In this document: piece by piece, positions 1 to 9,445 of the stretch
Layout: every line of letters begins with the position of its first letter
Position numbering within the stretch: position 1 is the stretch's first letter
Source of the DNA: Flaccisagitta enflata
Taxonomy: Eukaryota; Chaetognatha; Sagittoidea; Aphragmophora
Assembly (NCBI GenBank): GCA_965153355.1
Contig: OZ231126.1
Location: 89,280,001-89,344,000 of the forward strand
Length of the DNA stretch: 64,000 nt
Direction: 5' to 3'
The notes under the pieces: model-generated
The model's input: only the letters and a program-made list of their open reading frames with translations
Database searches by the model: none
What the model was told of the DNA's origin: nothing
Translations under genes and position numbers: made by a program

Positions 1-793
1 ATCAAAGCTGTTGTCAACATTTCCCCTCTTTTTGAGGCAATTGAGCCAACTGTCTGAGGCTGCAGATTCGTTCAGTCCCATTTTGCATACTCGAGGGCTT
101 TTTCATGCACCATTGCATCAGTCCAATGACTGCAATTTTTTCTTCTTGCACACTGTTTAATAGAGGGGGTGAAGGAACAACTCCAAAACCCCTCTTTTTT
201 TAGCCAATTTCAGCTATTTTGGTCATTTGGGGGCCCTTTGAGGACTCCCGGAGAGCCCCACAGGGACCCCTATCAGCTACTTCTCCTTATTTTATGTTCT
301 ACTACTTAATATCTTTCAAACAAGACCAGCCCCAAGGATTTTTACTAATTTGTCAAGGAATAGCAAAGAAAACAAGATGAACAATCTCAAATTTTGCATT
401 GTTTTTGATGGTGCTTTGTACCCCCAAAAAGGGGGGGAACTAAAAGGGCTCCTCGCCAGAGGGAAATGGGAAATATGGCCCAAACTTTTTTTTTAACTCA
501 AAGTAGACATAAAAAGTAGACTTTTCACCAATGCAAATCTTTCTATGACCAAAAAAAAAGTTTTCACCCCCATCTACTGTTTAACCATTTTTAGAGTTTG
601 TGAAATGGCGATGTCCATATGACTCGACATTTTGAGTCCCTGTATGATTCAAATTCCACGCGAATCTTTTTTTCATCTTTGATGAATGTGGGAAGCGAAC
701 TCGTATGAGCGGCATAACTCGGCCCAAGAGTCTCCTTATTCGCACCTTATTAAGAATTTTCCCCTTTTTGACAATCGAAAAAGTCATCCTTTG
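1..793. other. unassigned AT-rich sequence
   Basis: No coding frame beyond chance, no tandem array, no recognised element. Confidence 0.5.
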
Positions 794-1000
794 TTTTTAG
801 TTGCAAACACGCAACTTTACGATAGGCTTTGTGAGTCCATTGGTCCGTCCGTCAGTCTGTGGTGATTGACTAAAGAAAGTGGAAAAACTAGTGTTTCAGA
901 TATTTTTTGTGAATGTTTGAGCATGGGTTTGGGGTGTGGATAGGGGTTGGACGCCCCTGCCCACCCATATGCAACGATATTGTGACCCCGCGTCACTTGT
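794..1000 (+). mobile_element. family-1 hairpin element, divergent subfamily C
   Basis: Begins TTTTTAGTTGC...GCAACT (hairpin), continues with GTCCATTGGTCCGTCCGTC, and ends near CCCACCCATATGCAACG...CACTTG. Stem bases differ from the common form but remain paired. The core overlaps a frame of no significance. Confidence 0.5.
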
Positions 1001-1071
1001 TTTTTTGGTTTTTTTTTCAGTAAATGATTTTAGTGACCATGAAATGGTTACCATTAAGGGAGTAAAGGGAC

Positions 1072-1076
<5 letters not shown>

Positions 1077-1155
<79 letters not shown>
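1077..1155. repeat. (TC)n microsatellite
   Basis: About 38 uninterrupted CT dinucleotides after a TGTC run. Confidence 0.95.
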
Positions 1156-1157
<2 letters not shown>

Positions 1158-1225
1158 TTCTCCTCCTTCGATGAAAAAAATGACCTCTCGTCCCTACCCA
1201 TTGATGATTTCGCGCTTCCTTTGTC

Positions 1226-1279
1226 CATCGATGGCCACCGACGGCCACCGACGGCCACCGACGGCCACCGACGGCCACC
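1226..1279. repeat. 10-bp GC-rich minisatellite
   Basis: About five copies of GGCCACCGAC; CpG-rich against an AT-rich background. Confidence 0.9.
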
Positions 1280-1329
1280 ATCCAGTGTTAGCGGGAGATA
1301 ATGCGTCTGGGGACTGGCCAGTCCATGCG

Positions 1330-1482
1330 GTATTCTTGGAATCCTCGTTATAGTTGGATCCGTTTTTATTGGAATTTTTAAACAAAGACAGTAAAGAGAA
1401 ATGGAAGTGATTCTCTCTTAGCACTCGTTATAGGCGGATTTCCGTTATTCTTGGATCCGGTATAGCGGGGTTTAACTGTACT
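1330..1482. mobile_element. pogo/mariner-like relic end
   Basis: Ends GGTATAGCGGGGTTTAACTGTA, the reverse complement of a TACAGTTAAACCCCGC-type terminus; related TACAGTGGAACCCCGC termini occur at 21836 and 49370. An internal inverted match (CTCGTTATA...GGATCC) is visible. The other end was not found. Confidence 0.45.
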
Positions 1483-1702
1483 TCTTTTCTGATTTTACCC
1501 GTCAAATCAAGTAAGATATTCAATGTTCTATAGCAATGATCAAGTTCTCATTAAAGATACATAGAATATCAATAAACAATGTATTTATACACTTTTGTGC
1601 CTGAACTACAGAGAATTCATGACCATTAGAAAGCTCTGCAAAATGGCTTAGGTTTGGTGACAAATTTTGCTGATTGATAAGATAGATGGTAAGATTGAAC
1701 AT

Positions 1703-1796
1703 GGCAATCCAGTCACGGACAGTTGGGCAGGAGCAGTGATGCGAAAATCGCTAGCAATTCATAAGTGTTACGGACGAAGGGACCGACCGACATGCC
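1703..1796 (-). mobile_element. family-1 element, truncated
   Basis: Contains GTTGGGCAGGAGCAG and a GGGACCGACCGACATG segment matching the minus-strand family-1 core; both termini are eroded. Confidence 0.55.
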
Positions 1797-2156
1797 AAGG
1801 TGGAAAAAGTGCAAATGGTTTGATATATTTTCAATGAGCAATTTAAGTTTTTCTTCACGATGCAACTCACCACCTAGGGTTTTCACAGCTACTTTAGCAA
1901 AATAAAGAGCCTCGATTTTTTTAAAATGGTGCCAAGAACAAGTATCTAACTCGATGCATTATGACTACGTACAAACCTTAAAATCTTGTTTTGTATTTTC
2001 AAATTCCTGACAACATGTCTTCATCCCAATGCCGTTTCTAAATCAGCCAAGCAAGAACACTCATCAAGGACTCATTTGAAAGATCTTTCATAGATTTTCA
2101 AATTGATCATGGATTTTCTATGTTTTTCCATTGTATAAATGTCAGCAGAGTCCAAG

Positions 2157-2530
2157 CAGTTGGAGGCTGTGCAATCCAAGGCGACAGCGCTGGTTTTGGG
2201 ACTCAAGAAGCTGAATTCGGAAGAAAGGCGGAAAAAGTTGGGACTGATGACGCTTGAACAGAGGAGGGAGAGAGGTGACCTGATTGAGGTGTTCGAAATC
2301 CTCCATGGCTGATAAGGATAGACCCCGGGCACTTCTGGGAAGTCAGAAATGCAAGGGGTGGTCCAAAGTTGGTAAAGGCTATGGCTGAGAATAGACGGAA
2401 GCAGAGGCAACCCTTCTTCTTATGTAGAGCACGAGTCAAAAATGGAATCTCTTGGGAGCGGACAAAAAACCGCGCCCTCGCTAGTATGTTTCAAGAGCCG
2501 GTTGGATGAAAAGTTACTTGGTAGCAATTG
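2157..2530 (+). pseudogene. CR1-like LINE fragment, reverse transcriptase C-terminus
   Basis: Plus-strand frame reads TALVLGLKKLNSEERRKKLG and LMTLEQRRERGDLIEVFEIL, ending HG before TGA TAA. This follows the familiar LINE C-terminal pattern (Y/L..RL..LGL.TLE.RR.RGDLIEVYKILHG). After one frameshift it continues with DPGHFWEV and later NGISWERTKNRALASMFQEP, corresponding to the last conserved block. It is a short, frameshifted, dead copy. Clade assignment (CR1/L2-like) comes from this motif only. Confidence 0.75.
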
Positions 2531-3752
2531 GCTGATGATTATGGTAGCTGGACAACATTACTACTCAACGATATCTAAAATAAGGACAAGAGCCTTTGGA
2601 GCTTTTACTGGTGTTTAATCCGGACTCATCACAACTATCCTTTTAATTTCTGAAAAAACATATTTGACCGTGTTTAGTGAGAGGCCGCACGTTCTGGCCC
2701 TTACGGATGGTCATTTGAAAGTAGCCGATCGATATTGAATAGTGAGAGAACCGCATGATCTGGCCCTCAGAGATGGTTTAGGTAGAATTGCTGGTGTTAT
2801 CATAATGGTACCTCTTGCTTTGGACTCAGTTGGATTTTGGGGACTCATCTTTTTGTACGGGACATCAATGGAGCTCTTCAGAGGTTTTGCGCTTTGGTAT
2901 TGTATCGGTAACAGCACCTTTGTGATTTGATGGGTGTGTTTTGAAGGGGTGAATGTTTGATTTATTGATGCTAGGTCAACAGGCAGTGTTGCCTTCCTTT
3001 ACTAGCTAAATGAATTTGAATATTCAACGCTGACAAAAGTGTTGTTCGCTTTTTTTTTTGCCAAAGTTACGTGCAGGGTATGGTCGTTTATGTGGGGGGG
3101 GGGGGGCGGACCTGGACGAGGTAATATTGACAATCTTTCCCATTGTGATTCATGTTTCTGATTGTTGGCATGGCAATGGGACATGGACAAGGGAAATAAC
3201 TGCTGCTGAGTGCTCATCCCGAATATTTTGTCACCACGGTTGTATGAAAAGTGGAACAATATCCCTCACTACACCCAAACTGAAATAAATGGAAGAGGGC
3301 CTTGTGAACCCTCACTGACTAGTTAATACGCGCACCACTCCTAGTTTTCCGTAAAACAGAATCTGAAAAAGACTCCTTCTCAATCTATGGGATGAGCGCA
3401 CGCGTTGAAGACTACAGACTGACCAGCACGAATCATGGAAGTGCGTCATTGATCTGATCAACCAGATACGATCCGGCTTATCGGTCATTAGGTGGGCCAA
3501 TTCGTCTCGAGAGATCGCGTGTTGGTGGAAGAGGCTATTTGGATGAAAAGTGGAGGGGGGGGGGCTGGGATTGTATTTCGTTATAAAGGTCAATGAAGCC
3601 TGTTGTTTCTTTTAAAGAATCGCGCATCTGCCCCTACACCACTCGAGCGCTCTTTCGGCACTGACACGAGGCAATTCAGATTGAATCCTGTTCTTTTTTT
3701 CGAGGAATCATATGTGAAGGTCGCGTCGGTCCCAATCGGCTAATGAAGCGCC
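2531..3752. other. unassigned sequence upstream of CPEB gene
   Basis: No convincing exon or array. Short poly-G runs at 3093 and 3556 only. A CPEB promoter may lie here, but no core motif can be defended. Confidence 0.4.
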
Positions 3753-3933
3753 TAACGACATCCGGGCAACCGACTCGTTTCGCCCCTTCGCTCTTCTGCC
3801 GATTTGGGAAGCCGGTTCCATGTTCCTCTTCCCGTCTGCTCCGTTTTCAATGACATCCCCTCGGACTCGCGCATTAGCATAAACTATGGAATTTTGCAGG
3901 ATACCAACGATGATTTCGCCGAGCTATCTCCAG
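3753..3933 (+). CDS. possible alternative upstream CPEB exon
   Basis: An open frame reads through FNDIPSDSRISINYGILQ and NDDFAELSP to a good donor (CCAG|GTAAAT) at 3933/3934. Composition looks coding, but the exit phase is 1, which does not fit exon 1 or exon 2; it would fit exon 3 (7313). It may be an alternative first or N-terminal exon or an unrelated exon. A 34-nt microexon (3900-3933, after ATTTTGCAG) is another reading. No in-frame ATG was found. Confidence 0.25.
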
Positions 3934-4090
3934 GTAAATTTAATGTTTTACGCCCACTGATCGCGTATTTTAGTCTAGATTCAGTCATAATCTTACCCTA
4001 TTGTTGGTAATTGTGATTTGATCACTTCAGCCGTTTTGCACTGAAGATGCGAATGTGTATGACATTGAATTTTGCGTGTTGAGATTTGCA

Positions 4091-4092
<2 letters not shown>

Positions 4093-4171
<79 letters not shown>

Positions 4172-4175
4172 CTCG
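4093..4175. repeat. (CT)n microsatellite
   Basis: About 40 CT units upstream of CPEB exon 1. Confidence 0.95.
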
Positions 4176-4377
4176 CTCTATCTCCTTCGATGCACATCAA
4201 CTGGGCAAGCTAGGGTATTCGTGTCTGATGAGCAAGATAAACTATGAGTTGAGAGAGAGTCCTTTTCCGCTTCAGCATCGTCTGACCCTTCTGCAAAACG
4301 AGAGGAACGCTTCTCCTTCCTCGCGATCTTTAAAATTAAGACGGAAAAAATTAAATGTAACTTTCTTCTCCCCTCAG

Positions 4378-4563
4378 CCGATTTAGCAACTTTTTTATTC
4401 TGCCACAATCGGTAATCATGATCAACTTGGATCGATTCACTCAGGACAATCAGAGCCAGCGGCAGAACAGCTCGAATGTGTATGACAACCTTCGATCCCC
4501 TCTGGAACAATGTCTGTTGGATATCTTGCAAAATCCTTCGACTTCGACGAGTCAAAATCAGGG
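4378..4563 (+). CDS. orb2/CPEB2-4: CPEB exon 1 (5' UTR plus start codon)
   Basis: Acceptor-like CCCCTCAG precedes 4378, and donor GTATGT follows 4563 in phase 2, matching the next exon. The frame is open from 4379; the first ATG is at 4418 and starts [14 protein letters not shown], continuing with a polar stretch that contains [14 protein letters not shown]. The open frame upstream of the ATG means this could instead be an internal exon of a longer N-terminus. A CT microsatellite (4093-4175) lies just upstream. Confidence 0.7.
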
Positions 4564-5419
4564 GTATGTTTGCGAGATGGTGCTTGGTTGAAATGGGAAA
4601 CGTACCAAGGCCCTCTCTCTTAATTTGGGATTTTCCGAAATGTGTCAAGGTCATTGCGCTTAACATGACTTCTTCAGGTCGGCTGTTGTTGAGACGCAGA
4701 ATCGTTGGGGGGGGGGGGGGTTCAAATGATTGTGAGGGATGGGAAAATTAAGGGAAGGTGGATGAATTATATGCAATTGCATGCAATGAAAGGAGAGGAA
4801 GAACGGGAATTGTGACTTTGATAGATGAACAGAAAGGGAGAATTAGGTATGAAGGATGCTCGTTGTGTTAGGGCAGAAAAACTGGAGAAAGAAAGAAAGA
4901 AAGAAAGAATGAAAGAATGAAAGAATGAAAGAAAGGAAGGAGGAAAGAAAGATAGGAAGGAGGGAAGAAAGATAGGAAGGAGGAAAGAAAGATAGGAAGG
5001 AGGAAAGAAAGAAAGCAGTAAAGAAAGGAAGGAGGAAAGAAAGAAAGGAAGGAGGAAAGAAAGAAAGGAAGGAGGAAAGAAAGATAGGAGGAAAGAAAGG
5101 TAGATGGAAAGAAAGAAAGGAGGAAAGAAAGGAGGAGGAAGGAAGGAAAGGAAGAAGGAAGGAAAGAAAGGAAGAAGGAAGGAAAGGAAGGAAGAAGTAA
5201 AGGAAGGATGGAGGAAAGGAAGCAGGAAAGAAAGTAAGAAGGAAAGAAAGGAACAAAGGAAGAGGAAAGGAAAGGAAGAAGGAAGGAAGGAAAGGAAGAA
5301 AGAAGGAAAGGAAGAAAGAAGGAAAGGAAGAATGAAAGGAAGAAGGAAAGGAATAAAGAAAGGGAGATTAAGGAAAGAATGAATAAGGAAAAAAAATAAT
5401 ATAGATAATATAGAGAGGA

Positions 5420-5491
<72 letters not shown>

Positions 5492-6732
5492 GTAAGCAGT
5501 TATATCAATAAGCATGAGTGATTAAAAGATAGTCGGACAGAGCAGTTTTGTGACAAAAAAAGAAAATAGGGAAAAAAATAGATTGCAATAAGAAAAGCCA
5601 ATAGGCACTTGAGTGCGTAAAAGAGGTTAATATGATGTTTGGGCGCTTCACATGGCAATTTTTTGGAATTTCTTCTCGTCCCGCTTACCCAAGATGGAAA
5701 GACGAATTTCAAGGCCTTGACTATTTCTTTTTTTCCAAAAATAGTCTATCTTCCGTTTATTTTAGCAGCCTTCTTTTATGTCCTTATTTGCATAATGCAG
5801 TGGGAGATACTGTCAGGCTTCCGTTTGTTTGTAACACCATAGACCTCTTCCTGTACACATATAAGCAGTTCATCCATGTAACAGACAACACCCACAACAT
5901 TTTGTTTTTGTCTTGTGGATGATATTGTTTAATAGGTGAATTTTTAAGGCAATTGTTGGTCTCTTTAGCAACGAAAAAGCATGGGGAAATTTGCTTCCCC
6001 ATTGAACTCTATGGGAAACTTTCATTGTTAAAAAAAACGGAAGACATGACTTTGGAGAAAAAGAAAATGGTCATCTTCATGATTTTTTCCCCTCTGTATT
6101 GGGTTGGCGGGACGAGAGGAAATTCACATTTCTTGCTATGCGAAGCGTCCAAATATTATGTGACAAGGAGCAAAGGATTATCTAACTAACATCTCCTCTT
6201 CCCACCCCCCCCCGTCCATCCACACTCCAGATGTTTGCCGGTCTCGTCCTCGTCCCCTGGCGAAGTGAGTAGCAGCAGTGGGTGCAGCAGCGGCTCCCCA
6301 GGCTCCGGCTTTTCGCCTCCTCGTCTCGCCAGCGTCTCGTCCAGCGCCAGTAGTAACAACAGCAACAACCCTATCATGAGGACCACCTCATCCTCATCAT
6401 CGTCCTCGTCGATCTTATCGGGTAAGGAATAGGTCTCGTTTCATTTAAATCTCGACTTAGAGCTCATCGTTCTTTTCTGCCACATTTAAAAAAGTTAAAA
6501 GCTTGACGTAAAAGGTCGATGAAATCTGCACCGATGCATGATTTAATCAGAACCTCACGTTCGCTGATGACAGATGGGTCTTGCGGGTATATCTCCTGCC
6601 TGGCTCTGTCCTGTGACTTCAGCTGTGAAGAAGAAGAAGAAGAAGAAGAAGAAGAAGAAGAAGAAGAAGAAGAAGAAGAAGAAGAAGAACAAGAAGAAGA
6701 ACAAGAACAAGAACAAGAACAAGAACAAGAAG

Positions 6733-6767
<35 letters not shown>

Positions 6768-7619
6768 GAGGAAGGGTCTAGCGGGCATTTCTCCTGCCTG
6801 GCTCTGTCCTGGGACTTCAGTTGTGCAGAAGAAGAAGAAGAAGAAGAAGAAGAAGAAGAAGAAGAAGAAGAAGAAGAAGAAGAAGAAGAAGAAGAAGAAG
6901 AAGAAGAAGAAGAAGAACAACAACAACAACAAGAGGAAGGGTCTAGCGGGCATTTCTCCTGCCTGGCTCTGTCCTGGGACTTCAGTTGTGCAGAAGAAGA
7001 AGAAGAAGAAGAAGAAGAAGAACAACAAGAAGAAGAAGAAGAAGAAGAAGAAGAAGAAGAAGAAGAAGAAGAACAACAACAACAAGAGGAAGGGTCAAGC
7101 GGGCATTTCTCCTCTCTGGCTCTAATCTGAATCAACAGATGTAAAAAAGAAAAAGGAGAGGTTTTAGAGAAGTAGGAGATATTATTAAGAGGAAGATGGA
7201 AAAGGCGAGCCCGGGCCCTCACCTTACCACAGGCATAGAAACAGAAGCCATCTCGAGAGGGCACGCTTTGTTTCTTGATGATATCATTTCTGCATGTTTC
7301 TCTTCTCTCTAGGTTCCTTGACGGATCTCCAAAGTGGGGCTGGACCTCACAACTTCCAGGATCTACAGGCATCTCAGCAATCACACTTATCGGCTGTGCA
7401 ATCTCATCTCAATTTTCAAAGGTATTGTCTCTGCAGGGTTCATGAGAGCATTCTTTAAACTTCGGATTTATACATTTATTTCAGTGTGGGTACAGTGAGG
7501 GATATCATATCATACGTGACAAAATGTGTCTAATTATATCACCAAATTTAATTAAATTTTTTTTCCCTCTTTCTTTGTTGGTCTCTCCATCTCTCTGCCT
7601 GTCTGTCTGCTTCTGTCTG

Positions 7620-7679
<60 letters not shown>

Positions 7680-8959
7680 TCTTTGCAGTCAATTGTTCCC
7701 AGACATGACATCTCCTCCGTCGAATCCTTTTCGCGGTCCTTCTTCCTCGACTTCGTCGTTCTCCAAGATTCCGTTTCAACTTCGCGACGGTTTCTTTCCG
7801 ATCGGCGATGGGCTGGGAGATCATCTACAGCCGCAGCAACATCAGCAACAACATCAACAGCAACTTACGCCGTCGTCTTCGTCATCAAACGGCGGAAGAG
7901 GATTCGTCATTCCGACGACTTCAAACTCGATCAAAGATTCGGAACTGTTCAACCGCAGTCTGCTCTCCACGTCTTCTTCTACAGAGTCATCACCGACTAA
8001 GGTATCTGCCCAAAGTTACCACTCTTGTTATCCACATGTTATTGATGTTATCGACGTACGTCATCAGACATCATCTCCTGAACGCTATTGTTACAACTTA
8101 CAATCTAAGTCTCACATGATCCTATAAATTCTTGTCCATTCGATGATACAGTCGTTAATGATATCTGTAATGTTCACACTTTCACTATGTCAATTTTCTA
8201 CCTGATCTATGAGCTCTTTTTTTTAATTTGGGTACTGGCCATTATATCCATCGTATCATAATTTGACCTTTCTCTAGGATGAGCACAGAAGCAGCGGCGA
8301 GGAATGTCTGGACGACTTGGACGCCCGTCGCGGTCGCCTTCCGTCTCCGCTGGGCAACGGCGGAGTCAACGGCCTCGGCGGCGGCCTCGACGGTTTGGCT
8401 GGCTTCGGAAGTCTGGCGTTGGTCGGCGGCCCTTCGGATGCCGAAGTCGTCGGCGGCGATGTGGAGAGATTCTCGCGAAAGGTGTTCGTCGGCGGATTGC
8501 CGCCCGACATCGACGAGGAAGAAATCACCGCCAGCTTCAGAAGATTCGGTCCTTTAGTCGTCGACTGGCCGCACAAGGCAGAGTCCAAGTCCTATTTCCC
8601 TCCTAAGGTGAGACTCGAGCTCTAAAATTACCGCGTTAGGATGCATATCTCGGATGACTGCGAGCGCAGCAACTTTTGTTAGTCTTATGGCGTTGCGTGT
8701 CACGGTGACTTGTTCTCATGTGGTATGACTGCTATTTCTATCTTAATATTACTTATTAAAACAGTTAACATCTTCTCTATCTGTAATTGTCGCAGAAAAA
8801 GCAGCCCTTTCAATCAGGTATTTCCACTTCGAGAATTCCTTTTTTTTTCTGCAGGGATACGCCTTTTTGTTGTTCCAAAACGAAGCCTCAGTCGGATTCC
8901 TCATCGACGCTTGTCTCATCGACGGAGACAAACTCTATTTTTACGTCTCGAGGTGGGTG

Positions 8960-9028
<69 letters not shown>

Positions 9029-9366
9029 CGCGACTCTACACCTTGCAGTGTCGGTCGGTAGGTCGGTTGGTAGGTCCGTCACATTTTTGAATTCCGAGCG
9101 GTTGGATTGCCGTGTATCCGGCCTTGTTCCTCTAACACTTCCACTGTAGAATGGAAAAGGAAATAACTTTTAATCCTATTTCGATGAATTTATTCTCTCC
9201 TGAGGATCGTGAGGGAGAGAATATAAAATAAGGAAAGTAGAAAAGGCAGAATTAATGAAAAAAAAAGAACAGAAGTTAATAGACAGGCCGAGAAAAGGAG
9301 GGTAAACGAGGGTTAGTTGAAAGGAGAGCGGAAAAAAAGTTTGCCATTGCAAGAAAGCAAGAACGA

Positions 9367-9445
<79 letters not shown>

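Noticed and set aside
2072-2439. Minus-strand ORFs opposite the LINE fragment
   Set aside because: The plus strand carries recognisable reverse-transcriptase C-terminal motifs; the minus frames are shadows.
8795-8816. 22-nt microexon between CPEB exons 5 and 6 (GTCGCAG ... ATCAG|GTATTT)
   Set aside because: Flanking exons are both phase 0, so 22 nt would shift the frame in the middle of RRM1, and CPEB proteins have no insertion between PPK and GYAFLLFQ.
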